Source of the DNA: Bigelowiella natans CCMP2755
Taxonomy: Eukaryota; Cercozoa; Chlorarachniophyceae
Length of the DNA: 31,934 nt
Reading direction: 5' to 3'
Assembly (NCBI GenBank): GCA_000320545.1
Contig: ADNK01000565.1
Coordinates: 1 to 31,934, forward strand
Of the stretch, positions 1 to 10,334 are shown piece by piece (position 1 is the first letter of the stretch; each line of letters starts with the position of its first letter). Position numbers and translations under genes: made by a program. Below the pieces are notes generated by a model, which was given only the letters and a program-made list of their open reading frames with translations, was not told where the DNA came from and did no database searches.

Positions 1-51
1 ATCATCACCACCACCCCTCTTCCACCTCCTCCTCCTCATCATCATCATCAG

Positions 52-377
52 AGCTTCTTTGGAGGGCGCATTGGTTGTCTTTTCAATTCTCTGGACCCCT
101 GCGATGCTGCAAGCTACGACAGCGACAACGACAGCGATGATCATCATCATCATCATCATCATTATCATCAAGCAGCCAGGGGGGGGTGGGGGGTAATAGG
201 GTGGGCATGATGGCGACAAGCTTCTTGTCACCATCAAAGAGCAGCAGTTTCCACCATCATTATTACCATCAGGGAGGACTTTGGCAGCACAACTACCACC
301 CCCACACAGGTGAGGAGGAGGAGGAGGAGGAGGAGGGGGGGGAGGAACATCGCACACCATCATCCAGAACAACAACG

Positions 378-409
<32 letters not shown>

Positions 410-915
410 AACAAGAAGAAGAAGAAGAATACTTAGGAAAAGAACAAGCAGCACCCTATTTCTCTCGAAGAACGCACACATCATCACTTTCGTCATCATC
501 TGCACAATCAAGATGCAAGATGCGGATACCTGCCTCTCTCAATCTCTCTCAATCTCTCTCTCTCTGTGTCTCTCTCTTTGTTATCGCTCTCCTTTTTTAA
601 TAGGGCCTACTACTACTACTTCACTGTTGTCGGAGTACTCTCAGCAGCAGCCATTCCTGTCACCATCATCATTACTATCCTCATCATTATCCTCCTCCAC
701 CTCCTCCCAATCATCGTCGTCATCGTCATCATCATCATCATCATCACCGGACTCGGAAGCGCTTCCTTTGGGGTTGATCTTCGCCTCTCTCATGGCCAGC
801 CTGATGGTGGGGGGGCTAGTTTTCGAAGCCCTGGGCACACTGTGCAGGATGAGGGTGAACAGCTCCTTGGTATTTGCACTACTCATCGCGGTATGGTATG
901 AGTATGCACGTCCTG

Positions 916-949
<34 letters not shown>

Positions 950-1014
950 CACTACTATTACTTCTACTTTTTATCACCGCATCCATCACTTCCATGCGCA
1001 CTAAAGCTCCCCCC

Positions 1015-1051
<37 letters not shown>

Positions 1052-1300
1052 CCTCTCTTTCCACAGGAGGCATCGTTCATTGTGTCACTGGTCGCTCTCC
1101 AGTGGCACTCAGAAGAGGCCCTTGCTCCCCTCACGTTGCTGTTGGCTTTCTGCATCTACGAGATGTCGGTGGGGCTGTATATGCCCTGTATAGCGTCGGT
1201 GAAGGCGGCAGTGGTGCCTGAGAAGGTAATAGTAGCGGCAGTATCTTTTTTTTTTGGGGGGGGGGGGGGGGAGTTAAAACGTCAAATCTAAATTCGAGCC

Positions 1301-1343
<43 letters not shown>

Positions 1344-1997
1344 TTATCAACAATTGTAGGCCCGAAGCAGGATATATGGAGCGTTTCGAGTGCCTTTGAA
1401 CATCATCACGGTCTCTGTGTTGTGCCTGAGGTGCTGCTGCTTGCTGCCGCACGCATCCCCCGTCATCATCTATTGTCTCATGCATTTACTTCGTCCTAGT
1501 CTTTATCCTTTCATAGAAGAGTGTTCTACTAATATGCTGTATTTGGTAGATGGGGTAGATCGATGTATGCGCCATATCTTCTCTTTTGGGATTATTCTTG
1601 TTTGACCAATGAATATTGTGTTTTTCCTCCTCCTCCTCCTCCTCCTCCTCCTCTTCTCCTCTATGTGTTGGTAAAGCTGGCCGATATGGGCGATGTTCTC
1701 TGCGTGCGCTGCATTAGTGGCTGGTAGAATAAATGAAACAACAAGAGATAAAGACGACGACATGACAATGTTAAAATACTGCGATGACCGCTGTTCGATG
1801 CCATGATTTCATCGATGGATCGTTGTCATCCCGCAACAACAACAACAACAACAACAACAGCAACCACAACAGGCTGCTCTCAAAGCCTAGTGCCTTGTTG
1901 CTGGATGAAAACAGTTGTCAATATTTCATCAAAATTACGATGAAAGCAACCAACAGGGTTTCCCCTTGATTCTATCGTTTATTTCTTTCAAACACCA

Positions 1998-2043
<46 letters not shown>

Positions 2044-2488
2044 AACATCATAACAGCCACTTCATTCAAGACGGATGATAATCCTACTAATGCTACTACT
2101 ACCGTTTGTTGTTGTTGTTGTTGTTGCTGGTGCTGGTGCTGCTTCGATGTGACAACGCCACAAAGGGTCTTTGGGTGCTCAGTTTCTGCAGATATACCTC
2201 TCAGATCGTCGCAGTCAAGAACAGCAGAGAGACACAGTTAGCTTAACCTCCAGCAGCCTTCTTCACCGTGATGCTTCGACCTCCTCTGACTATCTCCTTA
2301 GCAGATGGGCAAGGGCGAACTACGGTCACGGCAACAAGGCAGCATATGGGACGATCCCAGGCCCTCCTAGCAAGGACGGGCAAGGGGGGGGGGATGAGAA
2401 GACGACTCAGAAGAAGAGGCAGAATAGCACGATTTCGGTCGGATCGATAGCGGAAGATGGCTCAACAGCGCTCGCCGCCGCTGAATGA
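52..2488 (+). CDS. MFSD5: MFSD5-type molybdate-anion transporter, 3' part (N-terminus lies left of the window)
   Basis: Major facilitator superfamily membrane protein of the MFSD5/MOT2 class, known as a molybdate-anion transporter. Exons I can support: about 52-185 or 192; one ending at 890 (start near 645 or 760); 1067-1225; 1360-1430; 1677-1723; 2166-2488 (TGA). Phases from 890 onward agree at every junction. Visible family landmarks in order: a helix with FSILWTPAM, the helix LGLIFASLMASLMVGGLVF, the YEMSVGLYMPC helix, the very characteristic FRVPLNIIT after a VVPEKARSRI loop, and a last helix WAMFSACAALVAGSLGAQF, followed by a hydrophilic tail of about 90 residues. These correspond to roughly TM7-TM12. 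The join between the first two exons is unresolved: the stretch 186-760 is low-complexity (His/Thr/Ser runs) and may be an intron or a Ser-rich loop. Identity is secure; the exact first splice and the weak acceptor at 2165 are not. Confidence 0.85.
1019..1047 (+). repeat. (CT)n serving as the polypyrimidine tract before the exon at 1067
   Basis: An uninterrupted CT run ends 19 bases before the acceptor AG at 1065-1066 in the transporter gene, so the microsatellite itself supplies the pyrimidine tract. Confidence 0.9.
1303..1337. repeat. (AT)n microsatellite in a transporter intron
   Basis: About 17 AT units in the intron 1226-1359, which also contains a poly-T/poly-G tract at 1246-1271. Confidence 0.95.
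2001..2041 (+). repeat. (CT)n microsatellite in the last transporter intron
   Basis: About 20 TC units in the intron 1724-2165, pyrimidine strand in sense. Confidence 0.95.
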
Positions 2489-3359
2489 TCGAATGCCTAT
2501 GACACTGTATTTAAGCCTCTAAAATCTGGATTGTTACGTTCTTAGCGTCGTCCGTGCTGTGCTAGCTCTCGTGCCTGTATATCAATAGTCTAGTCATACA
2601 CGTAAAAGATACGTGACCCCACTTCGCGCAAGCACTCGCAAAGTGTAGCTGCTACACATTGCCATGTCTGCGTAACTACAGTGTCTTGACTAAAGAATAT
2701 AATTTTCTGCACTACGTACAGCTACATGCATAAATACATACTCTAGAAACTTAATGTACAGCTACAATGCCGCTACGGACGTTACAGCATACGCTATGAA
2801 TCTTGCCATGATGTACAGTTTATCTGAACGCAGGGAAAGACTTAGCTTGTGCATTTGTCCTAGCTGTACCTAGCTAGCAAGATGCACGACGAGGAGCAGC
2901 GTTTGCATTTAGCTTAGACATGAACAGTATTTCTTTCTAGAATGACGTCAAAAGCAATTCACCATCAATTTATTATCACTGCAGCCATACGGCTATAGCC
3001 GCGTCTTTATATATTATACGTAGTGCCAGTGGTCGTACAGCATAAATACCACCCAACATGTATGCGTGTTGGCAGCTGCACATGAAATTTACTAGCCTCA
3101 ATAACAAACGTACAAGAAGACTTCACAGTCCGAAAAGATTCCTTGTTTAGTAAAACCCGAAGTAGGCCTATCATGCATATATGGCGTGGTGGAGATGCAC
3201 CACTAGCAGCTATGACGATGCAGCCGAAAGGACGTTCTTCGCTCGTCTTAGATCAATTTCAATCAGTTGCCTCCTGGAGTGCAGACGTAACAATTCGTTA
3301 AGTTTCCCCCTCTCTCTTGCCTGCTTACAGGTATAGTGTTGATGGTTTATGATTCCTCC
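2489..3359. other. Convergent intergenic region, probable 3' UTRs
   Basis: No open frame that looks like a gene and no microsatellite. The sequence is balanced in base content and rich in short palindromic words (TGCA, GTAC, CTAG, TAGCTAGC). It lies between the 3' ends of the transporter (+) and the SET gene (-), so it probably holds their two 3' UTRs. No polyadenylation site could be assigned. Confidence 0.5.
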
Positions 3360-4613
3360 TCACCTTGCAATCAGCTTCCTCTTTCTTTCCAAGCGATACC
3401 GCACTGCCTCCTGTAGAGGTAGAAATAAAACGAAAGAGTAACGTCACGCCATGCATATCTTTACAGGGTGCGCAAATCTCTGCACACAAGTAAGTAACCG
3501 GTAAAGTCGGAGCGATACGCAACTTCGATAACAACATTTTATCCTGCTCTATATCCCCCCTCTCGTGCCTCCTCCTCAGTTTCTCTGTGGTGACTCAACA
3601 ACCTTAGCTGCAGGGGTCAAATGTCTTATGTAAGAAAGCCGAGGAGAAGGAGGGGGGGAGGGGGGGGTAAGGGGATACGTGCACAAATGTCAAATCACAT
3701 CTTTTGATTATTCCATGAGAGCCAGGCACCCATTTTTATTTACACAAAAACCAAATACACACGAAATTAACTGTCACTGTGCTCTACTACGTAATGGTTG
3801 TGAATAGTGCTCTTCATCTCCGAGATATATCTATCTACCCATACGATGACAACTACGACGACGACGACGACGCCGACACAGCTCGAGCTGAGTGGTCGCT
3901 CATCGTTCTTTGGCGGAGAACGCACGATATTATATCTCCCTTCGCTTATATCTAACGTGTGTGGTACTAGCCCCCCCTCCTACTCCTCTCTTCTGTTTAT
4001 TCTTCAACGAAATCATCTGAAGCTACCACACCTCGTCGATGACAGCAAACTTTCTTCGTCTTCCTCGACTGTTGTGCTGTGCCTGGGGCGTGTACGGATA
4101 CGTGGATGATTTTTGATGAAGATGATGATGATGATGACGAATAGTGACAAGATGAAACTTGAGACAGCACCTCTTTAGCTCCGTCTCCACAATTGCAAGG
4201 GCCTTTTCCAGAGCATCCACCTCGATCTGGGATTGACGGGATTTCGCACATAAATGCAGCAAAGGACAAAATAGCAATAAAATTGAAAGCAACGACGACA
4301 CTCGTAAAGGCTAATGGTGTTACAGCTGGAAGAACAAGCATATTATAAATGTTCAAATACTTATATATATATATATATAGGCTACAACCTGGGGTCCTAA
4401 GCCCTGCTTTCGCTCCAATCTGGAGCGTCCTTTCCCCTCCAAGTCAAACAACACTGCAGTAGACTTCACACGTGTGTGCACATATATAGTAGAGAGGGGA
4501 GGGGAGGAGGCGGGGGAGAAGCAAAGCGAGTGAACAAAGAAGATAAAGTGAATACAGAAGCGATTAGGTCATTTCCTAATCTTATCTTTTCTAAAATCCC
4601 CCTTAACTAACAA

Positions 4614-4687
<74 letters not shown>

Positions 4688-5348
4688 GAGTAGTAGTTGT
4701 AGTAGTAGCAGTAACAGTAGTTGAGTAATGGTAGTACCTCGTCATCGATAGAGAGAATGCGGCACGCTTTTACCAGCCTTAAGCAGTTGTTATCACAAAT
4801 CAAGTCTCAAGCAATATCCATGACTATGAAACTCCCAATTTTCCTCCTCCTCCTCCTTTTATCGCTCCTTGTGGGAGACCAGACCCGCAACGAACGTCGA
4901 CGAGGATGGGACGGACGAATGCCTCCCCCCCCTTTTTCACCCATGCATGCACAGAAATATACACGAAGAACAGCACAGATGTGTTCTCTTTTGATATTCT
5001 CCCTGCACGTACTTTTGCATTTCGTTGTCGCGCCCACCCAACTGGAGTATCTTCGAGCTCTCAAACCTTAGAGGATATAGTACGTGATGATACAATATGC
5101 GTATTCATATCCAGGTGCTATTGCATGGCAGAGACGTACACGTGTGCAATTTCTTGCACGGCACTCGTGGGCAGGGTAGAACAAGCCGAGAAAAAGAATG
5201 CTAATAATAACAGTTTTTCTCACTACTGCTACTGCTGCTGCTAACCCTGGAACAAGTTTTCGTAGGAGTCTTGAGCGCCATTCCCCCACCCTCTTATCGA
5301 GCTCTATGTCTGTTGCTCCGCCGCCTGGAAGTAGTAGTTGTAGTAGAA

Positions 5349-5379
<31 letters not shown>

Positions 5380-5531
5380 CCCGGGAAGAGGGGTAGGAGG
5401 AGGATGAGGAGGATAAGGAGACGCAAGATACATGACCAAACACACTCGTGCACACCACGAACTCGATGGAAACGTATCAACAGGGAAAAATGTTCAGAAA
5501 GAGAGTTGTTAGAGAGGGCAGATATAGCGAC

Positions 5532-5574
<43 letters not shown>

Positions 5575-5801
5575 ATGAGAAAGAGAGATAGGATGAACCA
5601 CCTTTGCCGCCCCCCCATTCCCACTCTCCTACAGGATCGAATTCATCGCGAGCAAAGTCGTCGGGGCAGTATTGCTGGAGGACAAACACGATTGAATGGC
5701 AACATCATCGTCATCACGCTGCTGCTGCTGCTGCTGTTAGAGCTGATAATACCGGGATATAACTACTACTACTACTACTACTACTACTATTTGTACTACT
5801 G

Positions 5802-5835
<34 letters not shown>

Positions 5836-6167
5836 CGCTAGTATCCGGTCGAATGGGTTCTCTTCAAAGGCCCTCCTATGAAATACAACACACACATTCA
5901 CACACACACACACCCTCCGAGAGAGAGAGAGATCACACACGTGAAGGCAATAGTTGATAATGAATATATGGTCTCTCTTTCGATTATTAGGCAAAATGAT
6001 TGAATTCACAGCTAATAACCCTATGTTGAGCATCAGATAGTCGTTTGAAGCTTCCCCTTTTGTGATTCTGGAAGGAAGGGGAACGAAGGCAAATTAAGGA
6101 GGAGGAGGAGGAGGAGGAGGAGGAGGAGGAAAGGAAGAAAAAAGAAAGGAGTAGAGATGCAGATATC

Positions 6168-6213
<46 letters not shown>

Positions 6214-6596
6214 ATGTCTCTTCTTCCTCTTGCAGTTGCTGCAGTGTTTGTTCGTGTGGTAATCATAGCATATCTACGTTATTGGTGATCCAGGCTGTAT
6301 TGGCTCCGTAGCCATCAGACCAACAGCTTGGCCTCTCGCCTGCACCGAGCATTGTGTTAAACAACATGCACGTCTAAATAACAGCTAACTGGAAAACTAT
6401 GAAATATAGAAGCAATCCAGTATCACGCTCCCTCCACATCTTCATCATAATGATCATCATCGTTATTATTATAATCATTATCATCATCATTATTATTATC
6501 ATCTCCTTCGCACACTAACATATCACTACAAACTGCAACCTCAATGAACATATCGGCGTTGGGATTGTGAGAGACCTGCAGCAGAACAACAACAAT

Positions 6597-6627
<31 letters not shown>

Positions 6628-8068
6628 TCATGTTAGGTTATTATGCTGCTGATGCTGATGCTAATGATAACCAAGGCAAAATTGATCATTTTTGTTCTTT
6701 TTCATATCCATCAATCAATTAATCGCCATCATCATCATCATCATCATCATCATCAGTATCGTAATATCATCATCCTCCTCCTCATCATCTCATTACACAT
6801 ACCACTTGAGCTAAATCTATTATCGGCACGATTCGATATCCCTACACATAGCAAACGGGCACTCAATAGCAACACATGGACAATTTATTCCTTCGCAGTC
6901 TATTGGTAAAACATCTGTCCGAATTCGTCTTTCCTTCATCATCACTATCGTCATCTTCCCACACCGCACCTTTACAGCATCTTCTGTAGCAGCTGCTTCT
7001 GTTGATGTCGTCGATGGTATGGAGCTGGAAGGGGGACGCACCGATCCTTCTGCGCATATAATGTAGACGAGTGCATTGATGGCATATGGAGGGGAGGGGG
7101 GGGGGGGGGCGGAGGGGAGGGGGGTTGGCAGCAAGGACAACAACGTGCCTTTGTGTTTAAATGCCGTTATCTCCAAACTTACGCCGCGCCCCATGGCCAC
7201 CGTAACAGCCCACACTGTTAATGGGAGACAACCAAAGTACCACAGATGTCACTCACATGCAAAACTAAGAGAAAATCCAGCACCGCAAGAACCCTCCTCC
7301 TCCTCCTCCCCCCATAATCGTGATCTTCGATGACACCCTAAACTCCACCATCACCGCCGCCACAGCACCAAATTCGTCCATGCTTATTTCCGCGCTTTCT
7401 CCGAAGAGATCCTAACGTAAACACCGGCATTGAATGATAATGCCAAAGATGAAGAAACGGGAAAAGATGAAGAAAAAGAGGAGAATGATGATGAAGAGGA
7501 TGAGGATGGTGCATCTTTCTCAAGGAAGCAGGCATTGTCGTCGTCGTCGTCGTCGTTGTCGTCGTCGTCGTTGTTGTTGTTGTTGTGTTGTGGTTGCTCT
7601 ACTGCTACTTTGTTTGTTTTGGTTGTCGTGATAACAACATAAACAACAACCTCCTTTAGCCTGGAGGTCTTCCTGCTGCTACTGCTGCTACTGTTTAGAT
7701 GCCGTTGATAAAAATCTCTTAGACGAGATGATTGCTCCTCAACCTACTCGTGCCGTTGATTACATGGAAAGGGAAGGGGAAGGGGGGGGAGGGGGGGGGA
7801 GATACGCGTGTAATAACAAAATACGATTCCTGGTGGATAAGGCAGTAAATACCACGAATTCTAGTGTCGGCGATTCGAGCAATTCCAACTCCCATGGGTT
7901 CATTAGCAGAGGATGTGCTGTTATTTGATATGTTGTAGTATGATTTGTAGCAGTAGTAAGGAATAGGGAGAGCATAATGGTGATGATCTTCGGTCGTCAT
8001 TTATCATCATCATCATCATCATCATCATCATTATCATTATCATGTTTCGTTCTTCTGAGCAGTATATC

Positions 8069-8117
<49 letters not shown>

Positions 8118-8128
8118 TAACATATATT

Positions 8129-8167
<39 letters not shown>

Positions 8168-8821
8168 TCATTTTGTATTCGGCATCGATGAAGGTAGATG
8201 CGTGCTTAGGCGGCTCTGTCTTGATCTATGCTGCTGTTGTTGTTGCTACTGCTCCTTTTGTTGTTGTTAGTGTTGTGCTTTGATCCTATCTACATGGTAT
8301 GGATTTCGGTAACGCTCGTATATAGGCACGGATCGGAGAGTCATCCCCCCTAAAATGAATGATCATGCAGCATTCGGGACCGCCACATTATTAGCGTGCG
8401 TCATCATCGTTATGTTGCGACGAAGCATAGCATATGCATACTCGACCTCCTTCTTTCCCTGAGGAGGGCCAGAGCCATTGGGATAGCTGCAGTCGCGAAG
8501 CCCCCTTCCATACACTCCTATGAATATTACTTCGACGGTGAGAAATGCCATGACTAATAATGGCAACAATAACAACCTGATTCACTTCATCCCAGATCAG
8601 CTTAGATACAAACTCCGGTGGACGAGAGTTTGGGTCATCTTTCCCTTCCATCCCCTCTCCCGAAGCACCTAGTCCGCCAGTATATGGCCGGCGTACACCA
8701 TGTGAGGTGATCTGAACCTTTGGAGGCACTTCAATTACCACCTAGAGGGTTTAGGGATTGTGTGAGATTGCGCGCGCGCGCGCGCTCTGTGTATGTGTGT
8801 GTGAGAGAGAAAGAGAGAGAG

Positions 8822-8864
<43 letters not shown>

Positions 8865-9606
8865 ATGTGAAGTTACATGTGGGGTCTAAGGGTAACAACG
8901 AAGCAGAGAGGGGTGATATATTAAGGATTTAAAATCAAGGCAATAAGATGCACATAAGGTGTAGAAGTAGTCGTTTGTCACTGGTAGAAAATGAATCGTT
9001 AATATATCATACATTATCCTACATTATTCATGTTAATTAATACATCGTATATCATATATTATTCATGTCAATTACGGCGAACTCTTCGCCCTCTTAATTT
9101 CCCCCCTTCCCGCACTCCTTCTTTCTCAACTCCGATCTCTCTATCTCTCTCTCTCCATCCCTCTCTAAATTCTGTTCTTGCCACCTCGTCTTTTTCTATC
9201 AAGCTTGTGGCGACAAGGTGCCAACCTAAAAAGCAACAGAACAACAACTAAAATACAGGTTGTCATACAAAATTTTTTAGTGCTCCGTTACCTTTACTTT
9301 CCTGGGAATACTCGAATCCGAGTTTTGTACTGAAGCTCCCGCCTTCGGATCTGAGTACGCGCAATCATTATTATTTGAGTGAGTCCGCGTGTCTTCTGGG
9401 AGCGTTGTGTTGTTTCACTCTCAGACTTAATCATTCTTTTGTTCGCAATTATTACCTTATCCAAGATGATAAAAAGTTGAGAAATATCTTCGGATTAGAT
9501 CTATCAGAAACCATTCCTACTACACTCTGACGTGTAAAAAATAGAGATATGTGCATTCGTAAGCAGGTGATGCATACATGTAAGGTTTTACGTGGTACTA
9601 AGGGTT

Positions 9607-9651
<45 letters not shown>

Positions 9652-9999
9652 CGCATGCCAGGATGAAAGGAAGGGGGAGAGGAGAGGGTGTATGCTTGGT
9701 TTGTGAAATTCGAAAACTCACTTGGAACTCCTGTTCCTCGAAGCTCAATGATTCCTCTTCGTCATCATCGAATATCCAGCTCTATTGATTGTATATGGCT
9801 CATATCAAATGTATCCCCTCGACTATACATATGTATCGAGCAAGTCTACCGCTTGGTCATTTTGCACAATTGCGAAGGATGATATTTTTGGTCGAACGAA
9901 GCTTTGAAGCTGTCTCTTTGGCAGCGGAATTCTCCGAGAACCGCCTAATCTTAAGTAGCGCTTCGTCTCGAAAGAGCGAATCGGACGGATCCAACCCAT
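3360..9999 (-). CDS. SET-domain protein of the Rubisco-LSMT/SETD3 class, with divergent catalytic motifs
   Basis: Family members methylate lysine or histidine using AdoMet and have a split SET domain followed by a Rubis-subs-bind helical domain. Exons (minus order): 9999-9829, 9781-9722, ~9342-9292, 8741-8577, 8517-8447, 8349-8294, 7917-7856, 7411-7369, 7214-7183, 6841-6806, 6575-6540, 6339-6278, 6067-6020, 5875-5836, 5674-5602, 5324-5246, one or two unresolved within ~5200-4930, 4777-4738, 4226-4149, 3410-3360 (TGA). Landmarks: VVIEVPPKVQIT (N-SET), ALALLRERRRGDDSPIRAYI then RALPKSIP (very typical), NPWELELLESPTLEF, ISMDEFVWAVTVAMGRG, GYRIVPIIDLAQ/VSHNPNA, MATEPIQPGSPIT, ASNDYLMLNIG, ENPFDRILA, then helices ending VRYRLERKRKLIAR. 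The usual NHSxxPNA, SYG and DYGF motifs are altered. The Arg-rich N-terminus could be a targeting peptide. The start is the first ATG after an in-frame stop. Family is confident; activity is doubtful. Confidence 0.8.
4620..4684. repeat. Compound (CT)n(GT)n microsatellite
   Basis: A CT run passes directly into a GT run inside the SET-gene intron 4737-4227. Here the pyrimidine strand is antisense to the gene, an exception to the trend in this window. Confidence 0.95.
5534..5572 (-). repeat. (GA)n, i.e. sense-strand (CT)n, in a SET-gene intron
   Basis: Lies in the intron between exons 5674-5602 and 5324-5246. Read on the gene strand it is CT. Confidence 0.95.
5761..5834. repeat. (CTA)n trinucleotide repeat next to a splice donor
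   Basis: Interrupted CTA/TAC array starting two bases beyond the end of exon 5875-5836. On the gene strand it reads GTA repeats, so several in-register GTAGTA donors are available. Confidence 0.9.
6098..6212 (-). repeat. Adjacent (GGA)n and (GA)n, i.e. sense-strand pyrimidine tracts before exon 6067-6020
   Basis: On the gene strand this reads (CT)n, a short spacer, then (TCC)n, and the acceptor CCAG follows about 30 bases later at 6068. Confidence 0.95.
8074..8165. repeat. (AT)n followed by (GT)n in a SET-gene intron
   Basis: AT run 8074-8107 and GT run 8133-8165, separated by a short AT-rich spacer, inside the intron 8293-7918. Confidence 0.95.
8770..8863 (-). repeat. (CG)n plus (GA)n; sense-strand (CT)n just upstream of exon 8741-8577
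   Basis: A CG run (about 8770-8785) and a long GA run (8802-8863). On the gene strand the CT run precedes the acceptor at 8742. Confidence 0.95.
9611..9647 (-). repeat. (GA)n, sense-strand (CT)n, in a SET-gene intron
   Basis: Lies in the intron between exon 9781-9722 and the exon ending at 9292. Confidence 0.95.
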
Positions 10000-10001
10000 A
10001 C

Positions 10002-10334
10002 CTATTTTAGATTTCTATCATCGCTTTGTAATAGTGATGATTCTTGATTTGTTGAAAAGAGAATGGGAGAGGAAATATCAAACTGAATAAAATCTACGAG
10101 CAAGGAGAACGTGTTGGGCTTTTTCTCCTTCCCCTGCCGTCTACTCGCATTTTTTGGAACGTTAAATTTGTACCGAGTGTTGCCAGGGCCGTAACCACGA
10201 ATAGGAAGGGCTCTCTTCGCAGAAACGGCATCGGGAATGGTGCTGAGTGCCGCGTTAGGGGAAACAAGGGGATATAGTCTGAACTTTGACAGAAACGACA
10301 GATAATGTATTGATGTAATTATACAATGCGACAA
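10002..10334 (-). other. Unassigned 110-codon open frame upstream of the SET gene
   Basis: The frame is open without low complexity, which is unusual here, but it begins at TTG and no ATG is seen near its 5' end. It ends with TAG three bases before the ATG chosen for the SET gene and is in a different frame. The predicted peptide is basic and Ser/Asn-rich and resembles no family I know. It could be 5' UTR, a missed 5' exon of the SET gene, or chance. Confidence 0.2.

Noticed and set aside
293-511. Antisense open frame with long hydrophobic run in the CTA/CTC repeats
   Set aside because: Produced by a trinucleotide array read on the other strand; no non-repeat content and inside the transporter gene.
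4721-5071. Plus-strand 116-codon open frame with a leucine-rich segment
   Set aside because: Lies opposite SET-gene exons and introns; the hydrophobic run comes from a CTC repeat and there is no family resemblance.
5575-6266. Several overlapping frames giving poly-Tyr, poly-Val or Ser/Leu runs
   Set aside because: All are shadows of CTA, GGA and GA microsatellites within SET-gene introns.
6643-6909. Plus-strand frame with a His-run
   Set aside because: The His-run is an ATC repeat, and the SET-gene exon 6841-6806 is antisense to it.
6967-7055. Possible extra SET-gene exon (Ser/Pro/Thr/Ala-rich)
   Set aside because: It has fair splice signals, but its phase does not fit exon 7214-7183 or 6841-6806, which join perfectly to each other and complete the family motif.
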